NCBI GenBank assembly: GCA_046297455.1
Contig: JBKBIT010000020.1
Coordinates: forward strand, 1 to 64,000
Length of the DNA stretch: 64,000 nt
Reading direction: 5' to 3'
Origin: ZYF759 sp046297455
GTDB lineage: Bacteria > Pseudomonadota > Alphaproteobacteria > Rhizobiales > Rhizobiaceae
The stretch's first letter is position 1. Each line of letters begins with the position of its first letter. The notes below the pieces were generated by a model. It was given only the letters and a program-made list of their open reading frames with translations. It searched no databases and was not told the origin of the DNA. The translations under genes were made by a program, and so were the position numbers. Shown piece after piece: positions 53,073 to 62,031 of the stretch.

Positions 53073-54061
53073 TGAGCACGCTGGCAGGGGCAGGGGCAGG
53101 CGCTGGCGACATCGTCGTCGACACGCGCAGCGGCGCGGTCGAGGGCGCATCGGCGCATGAGCGTCTTGCGATCGCGGGCCTGCAAACAGCCACCGCCATC
53201 CTGCGTCCGGTACACGAATTCGGATATTCCTATGTCGCGCGCCTGATCAGGCTTCTGCTGCCCAGCCGCAAGTCGCTGGTCCTCAGGCTCGATGACGACA
53301 GCATGATGCGGGTCGGCTATTGCGACGGCTACTGGTCGACGATGCTGCTCAAGGGCTATCGCTACGAGCCCTGGACCAAGGCGCTGCTGGTCGACTCGGC
53401 CGATGTGAAATGCGGCTTCATCGATTGCGGCGCCAATTTCGGCTTCTGGTCGATCTATGCCAGCAGCAAGGCCGCCGGCTCGAAGCCCACGGTTGGCATC
53501 GAGGCGGCATCCGACACCTTTGCCCGGCTTGACGACAACCGCCTTCTCAATGGCGATCGCTATGTTGCGCTCAACAAGGCAATCGGCGCCAAGAGCGGCG
53601 AGCGCGTGCGCATCTACGGCGTCAAGCACGAGGCTCGAACGACAGTTGCCCCGTCGGCCGATGCCAAGCCGATCCTTGACTGCGAGACGATCACCATCGA
53701 CGACGTGGCCGCCATGCCGGTCTTTGCCGGCATCGACAAGTTCATCGTCAAGCTGGACGTTGAAGGGGTCGAGATTCCGGCCTTTGACGGTGCCACCAGG
53801 TTGCTTGCCGGGGATGGCGCCTTTGTCTATGAGGAGCACGGCTCCGATCCGACGCATGAGACAACGCGTCACGTGCTCGAGAATCTGAAGCTGCGGGTAT
53901 TCTGGCTGGGCGATAACCAGCGTGGCGAAATCCATTCGATCGACCAGTTGGCAGGCATCAAGAAGTCGCGTCGCTATGGCTACGACATGGTCGCCAGCGC
54001 CAGCCCGTTCTGGATCGCCCGGCTCGAACGCCTTGTCGGCACGTCTCCGGCAGCGCGGTGA
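53072..54061 (+). CDS. FkbM-type methyltransferase inside the nuo operon
   Basis: A 329-aa SAM-dependent methyltransferase of the FkbM family. The SAM-binding segment FIDCGANFGFWSI is at about residues 115-127 and the late motif FIVKLDVEGVEIPAF at about 225-240 is typical. It begins at ATG 53072, one base inside the nuoD stop, and nuoE starts 26 bases after its end. FkbM enzymes methylate sugars, lipids and natural products; none is a known complex I factor. Either it methylates a complex I part or quinone-related molecule, or it is a passenger gene. The N-terminal 60 residues are unusual. Confidence 0.87.
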   Translation: MSTLAGAGAGAGDIVVDTRSGAVEGASAHERLAIAGLQTATAILRPVHEFGYSYVARLIRLLLPSRKSLVLRLDDDSMMRVGYCDGYWSTMLLKGYRYEPWTKALLVDSADVKCGFIDCGANFGFWSIYASSKAAGSKPTVGIEAASDTFARLDDNRLLNGDRYVALNKAIGAKSGERVRIYGVKHEARTTVAPSADAKPILDCETITIDDVAAMPVFAGIDKFIVKLDVEGVEIPAFDGATRLLAGDGAFVYEEHGSDPTHETTRHVLENLKLRVFWLGDNQRGEIHSIDQLAGIKKSRRYGYDMVASASPFWIARLERLVGTSPAAR

Positions 54062-54086
54062 TCGCGCGGGAGCTTGAGGAAACAGG

Positions 54087-55010
54087 ATGTCAGTTCGCAG
54101 ACTAGCCGCAACCGAAGTTCAGCCCGAAGGCTTCGCCTTCAACCGGGCCAATGCCAGCTGGGCCAAGCAGGCGATCAAGAAATACCCCAAGGGGCGCGAG
54201 CACTCGGCCGTCATCCCGCTGTTGATGCGTGCACAGGAGCAGGAAGGCTGGGTCACCAAGGCCGCCATCGAGCATGTCGCCGACATGATCGGCATGCCCT
54301 ATATCCGCGCGCTGGAAGTGGCGACTTTCTACACCCAGTTCCAGCTGGCGCCGGTTGGCACCAAGGCCCATGTCCAGGTCTGCGGCACCACGCCCTGCAT
54401 GCTGCGCGGCTCCGAGGAACTGATCGCGCTTTGCAAGAAGAAGATTCATCCCGAGCCTTTCCACACCAACGAGGCGGGCACGCTGTCCTGGGAAGAGGTG
54501 GAATGCCAGGGCGCCTGCGTGAACGCGCCGATGGTGATGATCTTCAAGGATACCTACGAGGATCTGACCGCCGAAAGGCTTGAAGAGATCATCGACGCCT
54601 TCGAGGCGGGCAAGGGGTCGATCGTGAAGCCCGGTCCGCAGGTCGACCGCATCTATGCCGCGCCGCAGACGGGGCTGACGAGCCTGACCGAAGAAGTGCT
54701 GCCAAATGGCGGCGCCAAGCCCAAGGCTGCCAAGGCGACCGCGAAGGCCGCCGCGCCGGTGCCGCCCTCGCGCGCAGCCAAGCCGAAGACCGCGGCTGCC
54801 GAGACCGATCCGGCTCTCAAGTCGCCTTCCGAGGTGAAGGCTACCCGGAACGCGGAAAAGGCTGCCAGCGCCCAGGCGCCGAAGGCTGACAAGAAGGCGG
54901 CCGACCTGACCGATCCGGCCGTGGAAGGCGAGGCGCGGCCAAGAACGCATTCCGGCAAGCGGGCGACAACCGCCAAGGCGGGCAAGAACGACAAGAGCGG
55001 AGCCGAGTGA
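54087..55010 (+). CDS. nuoE: NADH-quinone oxidoreductase subunit E with long C-terminal tail
   Basis: A 307-aa protein. Residues about 1-190 are the 24 kDa-type thioredoxin-like subunit with the four [2Fe-2S] cysteines (CGTTPC and CQGAC). The last about 95 residues are a Lys/Ala/Pro-rich low-complexity tail. Related species carry an extension here with a helix-hairpin-helix domain; in this genome that domain is in a separate gene after nuoF. Its stop overlaps the nuoF start. Confidence 0.95.
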   Translation: MSVRRLAATEVQPEGFAFNRANASWAKQAIKKYPKGREHSAVIPLLMRAQEQEGWVTKAAIEHVADMIGMPYIRALEVATFYTQFQLAPVGTKAHVQVCGTTPCMLRGSEELIALCKKKIHPEPFHTNEAGTLSWEEVECQGACVNAPMVMIFKDTYEDLTAERLEEIIDAFEAGKGSIVKPGPQVDRIYAAPQTGLTSLTEEVLPNGGAKPKAAKATAKAAAPVPPSRAAKPKTAAAETDPALKSPSEVKATRNAEKAASAQAPKADKKAADLTDPAVEGEARPRTHSGKRATTAKAGKNDKSGAE

Positions 55011-56314
55011 TGCTTCAGGACAAGGACCGCATCTTTACCAATATCTACGGGCAGTTCGACCGCTCGCTGAAGGGCGCAATGCGCCGTGGCCATTGGGACG
55101 GGACCAAAGGCCTCATCGAGAAGGGGCGCGACTGGATCATCCAGGAGATGAAGGATTCGGGTCTGCGCGGCCGTGGCGGCGCCGGCTTCCCCACCGGCCT
55201 GAAATGGTCCTTCATGCCGAAGGAAGTGGGCGAACGCCCACATTATCTCGTGGTCAATGCCGACGAGTCGGAGCCCGGCACCTGCAAGGACCGCGAGATC
55301 ATGCGCCATGATCCGCACACGCTGATCGAGGGCTGCCTGATCGCCGGTTTCGCGATGCGCGCGCACACCGCCTATATCTATGTGCGCGGCGAATTCATCC
55401 GCGAGCGCGAGGCGCTGCAGGCCGCAATCGACGAGTGCTATGATGCCGGATTGTTGGGCAAGAACAACAAGAACGGCTGGGATTTTGACGTTTTCGTTCA
55501 TCACGGCGCAGGCGCCTATATCTGCGGCGAGGAAACCGCGCTGCTGGAAAGTCTCGAGGGCAAGAAGGGTCAGCCGCGCCTGAAGCCGCCATTCCCGGCC
55601 AATGTCGGCCTCTATGGCTGCCCGACGACGGTCAACAACGTCGAATCGATCGCGGTCGCGCCGACGATTCTCAGGCGCGGCGCCGGCTGGTTCGCCTCCT
55701 TCGGCCGTCCCAACAATCTCGGCACCAAGCTCTTCTGCATCTCGGGCCATGTGAACACGCCCTGTACCGTTGAAGAGGCGATGTCGATCACTTTCCGCGA
55801 GTTGATCGAGCGCCATTGCGGCGGCATCCGCGGAGGCTGGGACAATCTTCTGGCGGTCATTCCCGGCGGTTCGTCGGTGCCGTTGGTACCGGCGAACGAG
55901 ATCATCGACACGCCGATGGATTTCGATTCGCTGCGCGATCTGAAATCCGGGCTCGGAACGGCAGCCGTCATCGTGATGGACAAGTCGACCGACATCGTGA
56001 AGGCGATCGCCAGGCTGTCCTATTTCTACAAGCACGAAAGCTGCGGCCAGTGCACGCCCTGCCGCGAAGGCACGGGCTGGATGTGGCGGGTGATGGAGCG
56101 TCTGGTGCGCGGCGAGGCGCAGAAGCGCGAGATCGACATGCTGCTGGAAGTCACCAAGCAGGTCGAGGGACACACGATCTGCGCGCTTGGCGACGCGGCG
56201 GCCTGGCCGATCCAGGGCCTGATCCGCCATTTCCGGCCGGAGATCGAGCGTCGCATCGACGAGTTCACGCGCAATGCGCATCGCGCCGAACCGGCGCTGG
56301 CGGCGGCGGAATAG
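55010..56314 (+). CDS. nuoF: NADH-quinone oxidoreductase subunit F
   Basis: A 434-aa (51 kDa-type) subunit with the NADH and FMN sites (LRGRGGAGFPTGLKW glycine-rich loop, then the second GAGAYICGEETALLESLEG) and the N3 cluster CGQCTPCREG plus a later cysteine. ATG 55010 overlaps the nuoE stop TGA by one base; an in-frame GTG one codon earlier is an alternative. It is followed after 54 bases by a helix-hairpin-helix protein gene. Confidence 0.97.
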   Translation: MLQDKDRIFTNIYGQFDRSLKGAMRRGHWDGTKGLIEKGRDWIIQEMKDSGLRGRGGAGFPTGLKWSFMPKEVGERPHYLVVNADESEPGTCKDREIMRHDPHTLIEGCLIAGFAMRAHTAYIYVRGEFIREREALQAAIDECYDAGLLGKNNKNGWDFDVFVHHGAGAYICGEETALLESLEGKKGQPRLKPPFPANVGLYGCPTTVNNVESIAVAPTILRRGAGWFASFGRPNNLGTKLFCISGHVNTPCTVEEAMSITFRELIERHCGGIRGGWDNLLAVIPGGSSVPLVPANEIIDTPMDFDSLRDLKSGLGTAAVIVMDKSTDIVKAIARLSYFYKHESCGQCTPCREGTGWMWRVMERLVRGEAQKREIDMLLEVTKQVEGHTICALGDAAAWPIQGLIRHFRPEIERRIDEFTRNAHRAEPALAAAE

Positions 56315-56368
56315 GCAACAGGGAAGAAGCGAAAGGGAGGGGCAGGCACCGACGCTAAGGAGATACCG

Positions 56369-57127
56369 ATGGCGAAAATGACCATGCCCAAAACCGGAAT
56401 GACCCAGCAAGACCCCATCGGGGATATGGCCAGGACTTACGAAGCGATGCTGCCCAGGCAATTTGGCGGCGCGGTGAACCTGTTCATTCACCCGATGGCC
56501 GGCGCAGCCGCCATGTCGGCGCTCGGCTTCGGCGTTGCCAGCCATGCGGTCGGTCTGTGGATGGGCGCCGTGGCTGGAGCCGCCGACGCGCAGCGTCGCA
56601 TGCTCGCAAGCGCAGCAGAGGTTGGTACAGAACCCAAGCCCGCGCCCAAGCCCGGGCCCAAGTCCGCCCCGAAGCCGCGCAAGGCGGCCAAGCTCGAACT
56701 GGTGTCCTCCAATCCGGCTCCCGCTTCCGCCGCAGCCATGCTAAGTGCGGCTGCCGATGCCGAGACGGTGGCGGTCAATGCTGCCCGCACGGCCAGGAAG
56801 GTTGCAGAACAGGCCACCGAAGAGGCAAACCGCGCGACCGACGTTGCCGTGGAGATCGCCGAGGCCGCCGCCACGCCTGATGGCCCGACCAAGCCCAAGG
56901 GGATGGAGCGGCCGGCGAAGGTGGACGACCTGAGGGCGATTTCGGGTGTCGGACCGAAACTGGAACAGGTGCTCAACAGGCTGGGCATATGGACCTATTC
57001 GCAGATCGCGGAGCTGACGGATGGCGAGATTGCCTGGCTCGACCAGGAACTGGGTTTTTCCGGCCGTATCGGCCGCGACGACTGGACGGGACAGGCACAG
57101 GCGCTCGCGAACGCTGGTGGCCGCTGA
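56369..57127 (+). CDS. Helix-hairpin-helix protein in the nuo operon
   Basis: A 252-aa protein of the type found in rhizobial nuo operons. The N-terminal about 75 residues are hydrophobic and glycine/alanine-rich, the middle is a Lys/Pro/Ala-rich linker, and the last 60 residues form a helix-hairpin-helix-like domain (DDLRAISGVGPKLEQVL ... LGFSGRIGRDDW). In other alphaproteobacteria the same domain is fused to NuoE, which supports a link to complex I. The exact role is unknown. Its stop and the next ATG overlap by one base. Confidence 0.82.
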   Translation: MAKMTMPKTGMTQQDPIGDMARTYEAMLPRQFGGAVNLFIHPMAGAAAMSALGFGVASHAVGLWMGAVAGAADAQRRMLASAAEVGTEPKPAPKPGPKSAPKPRKAAKLELVSSNPAPASAAAMLSAAADAETVAVNAARTARKVAEQATEEANRATDVAVEIAEAAATPDGPTKPKGMERPAKVDDLRAISGVGPKLEQVLNRLGIWTYSQIAELTDGEIAWLDQELGFSGRIGRDDWTGQAQALANAGGR

Positions 57128-57444
57128 TGGAGATGGACATCCACCATACCCGTGACAAGCTCGATGTTCGCGATGCGTCGGTGGCCAATTCGCATTTCGA
57201 CGATGTGAACCTGTCGAATACGCGGTTTCACAACGTGAACCTGTCGGCATCCACGTTTGAGAATGTGCTTTTGAGCAACGCTCGCATAGCGGATGCAAAT
57301 CTTTCGGGCATGGTCTTTTCCGACGTGAATCTGAGCAACGTGAAAATCGAGAACGCGCAACTCGCTGGAATGACGATCAATGGCGTCGCCGTCAGTGATT
57401 TGCTTGCTACTTACGAGGCGGCCAGGTCCGCTGGGGGCGAATGA
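57127..57444 (+). CDS. Pentapeptide-repeat protein in the nuo operon
   Basis: A 105-aa protein (initiator then EMDIHHTRDKLDVRDASV) made of pentapeptide-like repeats (about residues 20-85, with FDDVNLSNTRFHNVNLS units) that form a right-handed beta-helix. It begins one base inside the preceding stop and its last bases overlap nuoG (ATGATG). It is small, acidic and soluble. Pentapeptide proteins can mimic DNA or bind partners; the position suggests a complex I role, but this is inference. Confidence 0.8.
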   Translation: MEMDIHHTRDKLDVRDASVANSHFDDVNLSNTRFHNVNLSASTFENVLLSNARIADANLSGMVFSDVNLSNVKIENAQLAGMTINGVAVSDLLATYEAARSAGGE

Positions 57445-59528
57445 TGGCGATACTCAAGGTCGACGGCAACGAGATCGAGGTTCCCGATCACTACACGCTG
57501 CTGCAGGCGGCGGAGGAGGCGGGTGCCGAGGTACCACGCTTCTGCTTCCACGAGCGCTTGTCGATCGCGGGCAATTGCCGCATGTGCCTCGTCGAAGTGA
57601 AGGGCGGGCCGCCCAAGCCGGCGGCATCCTGCGCCATGGGCGTTCGTGACCTGCGTCCGGGCCCGAATGGCGAGCCGCCGGAAATCTTCACCAACACGCC
57701 GATGGTGCGCAAGGCGCGCGAAGGCGTGATGGAGTTCCTGCTCATCAACCATCCGCTCGATTGTCCGATCTGTGACCAGGGCGGCGAGTGCGATCTGCAG
57801 GATCAGGCGATGGCCTTTGGCGTCGACGCCTCGCGCTATCACGAGAACAAGCGCGCCGTGGAAGACAAATATATCGGCCCGCTGGTCAAGACGATCATGA
57901 CGCGCTGCATCCACTGCACGCGTTGCGTCCGCTTCACCACCGAGGTGGCGGGCATCTCCGAACTCGGCGCCACCGGGCGCGGCGAAGACATGGAGATCAC
58001 CACCTATCTCGAACAGGCGATGACCTCGGAACTTCAGGGCAATGTCATCGATCTCTGCCCGGTCGGTGCGCTGACCTCGAAACCCTATGCCTTCCAGGCC
58101 CGCCCCTGGGAACTGACCAAGACGGAATCGATCGACGTCATGGATGCCGTCGGCTCGGCTATCCGCGTCGACACGCGCGGCCGTGAGGTCATGCGCATCC
58201 TGCCGCGCATCAACGACGCCGTGAACGAGGAGTGGATATCCGACAAGACCCGCTTCGTGTGGGACGGCCTGCGCACCCAGCGTCTCGACCGGCCCTATGT
58301 GCGCCGGCGCGGCAAGCTGCAGCCGGCCAGCTGGTCGGAAGCCTTCGAGGCAATCAGGGTCGCCGTGTCCAAGGCCCAACCGGACCGCATCGGCGCGATT
58401 GCCGGCGATCTGGCGAGCGTGGAAGAGATGTTTGCGCTCAAGCAGCTGATGGCTTCCCTCGGCTCGGCCAATATGGACTGCCGCCAGGATGGCGCTGTCC
58501 TCGATCCGGCATTTGGACGCGCGAGCTACATCTTCAACCCGACCATCGAAGGCATCGAGGAAGCCGACGCCCTTTTGATCGTCGGTTCCAACCCGCGCTT
58601 CGAGGCCTCCGTCCTCAACGCCCGCATTCGCAAGCGTTGGCGCATGGGCGGGTTCCCCGTCGGCGTGATCGGCGAGATGGGCGACCTGCGCTATGACGCG
58701 GAAATGCTGGGCGCCGGTCCCGACACCCTGAAGGAGCTGGCCGACGGCACCCACAAATTCATGTCGGTACTGAAAAAGGCGAAGCGCCCGATGGTCATCG
58801 TCGGCCAGGGAGCGCTGGCCCGCACCGATGGCGCTGCAATCCTGGCGCTGGCAGCCAAGGTCGCCGTCGCATGCCAGGCGGCCGGCGCCGATTGGAACGG
58901 TTTTGGCGTCCTGCACACGGCCGCCGCCCGCGTGGGTGGCCTCGACATCGGCTTCGTGCCGGGCGAGGGCGGCAAGAATGTCGCTGCGATGATGGGGGGA
59001 CTGGATGTCGCTTTCCTGCTCGGCGCCGACGAACTCGACATGAACGCGCTGGGTGGCGATACCTTCACCGTCTATATCGGCACCCACGGCGATGCCGGCG
59101 CCCACCGGGCCGATGTGATTCTGCCCGGCGCCACCTATACGGAAAAGTCCGGGAGCTATGTGAACACGGAAGGCCGCGTGCAGATGACGAACCGTGCCGG
59201 CTTCGCGCCTGGCGACGCCCGCGAAGACTGGGCGATCCTGCGCGCGCTGTCGGATGTGCTCGGCCACAAGCTGCCGTTTGATTCGCTGAAGCAATTGCGC
59301 GCCGCGCTCTATGCTGCGCACCCGCACATGGCCCGGATCGACGAGATCGAGGCTGGCGATAGTGCGGCGATCACGACTTTGGCGGGCAAGAACGGACGCA
59401 CCAACAAGGCTGCGTTTGCATCGTCGGTCAAAGACTTCTATCTGACGAACCCGATTGCACGGGCATCCGCCGTGATGGCCGAGTGTTCCGCGCTGGCGCG
59501 CGGCGGGTTCAAGCAGGCGGCCGAGTAG
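57441..59528 (+). CDS. nuoG: NADH-quinone oxidoreductase subunit G
   Basis: A 695-aa (75 kDa-type) subunit. The N-terminal [2Fe-2S] site (CFHERLSIAGNCRMC), the His/Cys N5 region and the two [4Fe-4S] sites (CPICDQGGECDLQDQ, CIHCTRCVRF) are present, followed by a molybdopterin-oxidoreductase-like domain. The start is either ATG 57441 or ATG 57444; the first overlaps the pentapeptide stop. Confidence 0.96.
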   Translation: MMAILKVDGNEIEVPDHYTLLQAAEEAGAEVPRFCFHERLSIAGNCRMCLVEVKGGPPKPAASCAMGVRDLRPGPNGEPPEIFTNTPMVRKAREGVMEFLLINHPLDCPICDQGGECDLQDQAMAFGVDASRYHENKRAVEDKYIGPLVKTIMTRCIHCTRCVRFTTEVAGISELGATGRGEDMEITTYLEQAMTSELQGNVIDLCPVGALTSKPYAFQARPWELTKTESIDVMDAVGSAIRVDTRGREVMRILPRINDAVNEEWISDKTRFVWDGLRTQRLDRPYVRRRGKLQPASWSEAFEAIRVAVSKAQPDRIGAIAGDLASVEEMFALKQLMASLGSANMDCRQDGAVLDPAFGRASYIFNPTIEGIEEADALLIVGSNPRFEASVLNARIRKRWRMGGFPVGVIGEMGDLRYDAEMLGAGPDTLKELADGTHKFMSVLKKAKRPMVIVGQGALARTDGAAILALAAKVAVACQAAGADWNGFGVLHTAAARVGGLDIGFVPGEGGKNVAAMMGGLDVAFLLGADELDMNALGGDTFTVYIGTHGDAGAHRADVILPGATYTEKSGSYVNTEGRVQMTNRAGFAPGDAREDWAILRALSDVLGHKLPFDSLKQLRAALYAAHPHMARIDEIEAGDSAAITTLAGKNGRTNKAAFASSVKDFYLTNPIARASAVMAECSALARGGFKQAAE

Positions 59529-59545
59529 GGGACAGGCACGAACCG

Positions 59546-60595
59546 ATGGATTCTTTCTTCTCCATATATGTCTGGCCGGGGCTGGTGATCCTCTTCCAGT
59601 CGGTGCTGCTGCTGATTGTGCTGCTGGTGCTGATCGCCTTCCTGCTCTATGCCGACCGCAAGGTGTGGGCAGCGGTTCAGCTGCGCCGTGGCCCCAACGT
59701 GGTCGGCCCCTGGGGACTGTTCCAGTCCTTCGCCGACCTTTTGAAATTTGTGTTCAAGGAACCGGTGATTCCCTCCGGCGCCAACAAGGGCGTGTTCTTG
59801 CTGGCCCCGCTTGTGGCCGCCGTGCTGGCCATGGCGACCTGGGCCGTCATTCCGGTGGATTATGGCTGGGTCATCGCCGACATCAATGTCGGCATCCTGT
59901 TCATCTTCGCCATCGCCTCGCTCGAGGTCTATGGCGTGCTGATGGGCGGCTGGGCATCGAACTCCAAGTATCCATTCCTGGGCGCGCTGCGTTCGGCCGC
60001 GCAGATGGTGTCCTACGAAGTCTCCATCGGCTTTGTCATCATCACCGTGCTTCTGTGCGTCGGATCGCTGAACCTGACCCATATCGTGCTGGCCCAGGAG
60101 ACGGGCATCGGCACCTGGCTCGGCCTGCCTGCCTCTTTCCTGGACTGGCATTGGCTGGGCTTGTTCCCGATGTTCATCGTGTTCTTCATCTCGGCCCTGG
60201 CCGAGACGAACCGGCCGCCCTTCGATCTGGTCGAGGCCGAATCGGAACTCGTCGCCGGTCACATGATCGAGTATTCCTCGACGCCGTTCCTGCTGTTCTT
60301 CCTCGGCGAATATGTCGCCATCGTGCTCATGTGCGCGCTGACGACGATCCTGTTCCTGGGTGGCTGGCTGCCGCCGATCGACATCGCGCCCTTCAACTGG
60401 ATCCCGGGCGTGTTCTGGTTCGTCTTCAAGGTCGTCATGGTGTTCTTCATGTTCGCCCTGGTGAAGGCGTTCGTGCCGCGCTTCCGCTACGACCAGCTGA
60501 TGCGCCTGGGCTGGAAGGTGTTCCTGCCGCTGTCGCTGTTCATGGTCGTGGCCACCGCCACCGTCCTCAAGCTGTGGGAGCTGATGGTCGCATGA
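59546..60595 (+). CDS. nuoH: NADH-quinone oxidoreductase subunit H
   Basis: A 349-aa membrane subunit (ND1-type) with about eight helices. The signature ADLLKFVFKEPVIPSGANKG and ETNRPPFDLVEAESELVAGH are present, part of the quinone channel. MDSFFS at 59546 is preferred over the longer frame overlapping nuoG. Its stop overlaps the ATG of a 63-aa membrane-peptide gene by 4 bases. Confidence 0.96.
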   Translation: MDSFFSIYVWPGLVILFQSVLLLIVLLVLIAFLLYADRKVWAAVQLRRGPNVVGPWGLFQSFADLLKFVFKEPVIPSGANKGVFLLAPLVAAVLAMATWAVIPVDYGWVIADINVGILFIFAIASLEVYGVLMGGWASNSKYPFLGALRSAAQMVSYEVSIGFVIITVLLCVGSLNLTHIVLAQETGIGTWLGLPASFLDWHWLGLFPMFIVFFISALAETNRPPFDLVEAESELVAGHMIEYSSTPFLLFFLGEYVAIVLMCALTTILFLGGWLPPIDIAPFNWIPGVFWFVFKVVMVFFMFALVKAFVPRFRYDQLMRLGWKVFLPLSLFMVVATATVLKLWELMVA

Positions 60596-60783
60596 GCGCG
60601 GGCTTGATCGGAGCACTGATCGGCATGGTCGTCGCTGTCGTCGACTTCTTGCTGCTGCGCCTACTGGCGACCCGCGTGTCGTTGCCCGAGACGCGAAAGG
60701 TGCTCAATGTGGCCGGTCTCAGCCAGCTTCTGCTGCTGCCGGTCGGCGGTTTTCTGCTCGGCCACTACGTATTTGGAGATTGA
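60592..60783 (+). CDS. Small membrane peptide between nuoH and nuoI
   Basis: A 63-aa peptide beginning MSAGLIGALIGMVVAVVDFLLLR with a second hydrophobic segment (LSQLLLLPVGGFLLG), so two helices joined by a charged loop (TRVSLPETRK). It overlaps the nuoH stop by 4 bases (ATGA), and nuoI starts 2 bases after its end. Tight coupling on both sides is strong evidence for a real gene. No family is recognised. It may be an accessory membrane subunit or an assembly peptide of complex I. Confidence 0.78.
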   Translation: MSAGLIGALIGMVVAVVDFLLLRLLATRVSLPETRKVLNVAGLSQLLLLPVGGFLLGHYVFGD

Positions 60784-60785
60784 CG

Positions 60786-61277
60786 ATGTCTGCTCTCGCA
60801 CAGGCTGCGAAATCGCTTCTGCTGATCGAGTTCGTCAAGGCGACCGGGTTGGCGCTGCGCCAGATGTTCGCGCCGAAATACACGGTCAACTATCCGCACG
60901 AGAAAGGCCCGCTCAGCCCGCGCTTCCGCGGCGAGCACGCGCTCAGGCGCTATCCCAACGGCGAAGAGCGCTGCATTGCCTGCAAATTGTGCGAGGCGAT
61001 CTGCCCCGCCCAGGCGATCACGATCGAGGCCGGCCCGCGCCGCAATGACGGCACGCGCCGCACGGTGCGCTACGACATCGACATGGTGAAATGCATCTAT
61101 TGCGGCTTCTGCCAGGAAGCCTGTCCGGTCGATGCCATCGTCGAGGGGCCGAATTTCGAATTCGCGACGGAAACGCGCGAGGAACTCTACTACGACAAGG
61201 CAAAATTGCTGGCCAATGGCGACCGCTGGGAGCGTGAGCTGGCCCGCAATCTGGAGATGGATTCGCCCTACCGCTAG
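60786..61277 (+). CDS. nuoI: NADH-quinone oxidoreductase subunit I
   Basis: A 163-aa subunit with two [4Fe-4S] clusters (TYKY-type): CIACKLCEAICP and CIYCGFCQEACP. It carries electrons to NuoB. ATG 60786 follows the 63-aa gene by 2 bases. A 131-base gap before nuoJ is the longest within the nuo operon. Confidence 0.97.
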   Translation: MSALAQAAKSLLLIEFVKATGLALRQMFAPKYTVNYPHEKGPLSPRFRGEHALRRYPNGEERCIACKLCEAICPAQAITIEAGPRRNDGTRRTVRYDIDMVKCIYCGFCQEACPVDAIVEGPNFEFATETREELYYDKAKLLANGDRWERELARNLEMDSPYR

Positions 61278-61408
61278 GGGACGGGCGAGATTGTGGACGC
61301 GGCCGCGGGCCTCGTCTAAAGGACACGCGGTCGTGATCGCCCCGGGGGGCGGCACGGCCGGATAAGGCGGGACGCGAGACGTCCGGCCGGAGCAAACCGG
61401 GGGAACCC
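61278..61408 (+). promoter_or_regulatory. nuoI-nuoJ gap with inverted repeat
   Basis: No gene is supported in this 131-base gap. It holds a perfect 8-bp inverted repeat CGGCCGGA (61355-61362) with TCCGGCCG (61382-61389) and a 19-base loop. It might be an RNA processing or attenuation element that sets the ratio of upstream to downstream subunits. Confidence 0.35.
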
Positions 61409-62029
61409 ATGCTGACAGGACTAGAGGCGATCTTCTTCTATCTGTTCGCCTTTGTCGCGGTCGGGGCGGCATTTATGGTGATTGCGTCGCGCAATCCCGT
61501 GCATTCGGTGCTGTACCTGATCCTGACCTTTTTCAACGCCGCCGCCTTGTTCCTGATGACGGGGGCGGAGTTCCTGGCGCTAATCCTGATCGTCGTTTAT
61601 GTCGGCGCAGTGGCAGTGCTGTTCCTGTTCGTGGTCATGATGCTCGACGTGGACTTTGCCGGTCTGAAGACGGGTGCCCTGCAATATGCGCCTGTCGGCG
61701 CGCTGGTCGGCATCATCCTGGCGGCGGAACTGATCATCGTCCTTGGCGGCTACACTTTCGCGCCTGAACTGGCGAGCGAGGTGGCGCGGCCGACGCCGCC
61801 GGCGGCCGAACGTCACAACACCGCAGCGCTCGGCGACATCCTCTATACGGACTACATCTACTTCTTCCAGATTGCCGGACTGATCCTGCTTGTCGCGATG
61901 ATCGGTGCCATCGTGCTGACGCTGCATCACAAGCCCGGCGTCAAGCGCCAGGACATCGCAGCCCAGGTGCGGCGCACGCCCGAAACGGCCATCGAGGTCC
62001 GCAAGGTCGAATCGGGCAAGGGACTTTGA
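61409..62029 (+). CDS. nuoJ: NADH-quinone oxidoreductase subunit J
   Basis: A 206-aa membrane subunit (ND6-type) with about five helices and the conserved pattern FLALILIVVYVGAVAVLFLFVVMML. The ATG at 61409 follows a GGGGGAA site. It ends 2 bases before the nuoK ATG. Confidence 0.95.
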   Translation: MLTGLEAIFFYLFAFVAVGAAFMVIASRNPVHSVLYLILTFFNAAALFLMTGAEFLALILIVVYVGAVAVLFLFVVMMLDVDFAGLKTGALQYAPVGALVGIILAAELIIVLGGYTFAPELASEVARPTPPAAERHNTAALGDILYTDYIYFFQIAGLILLVAMIGAIVLTLHHKPGVKRQDIAAQVRRTPETAIEVRKVESGKGL

Positions 62030-62031
62030 GC

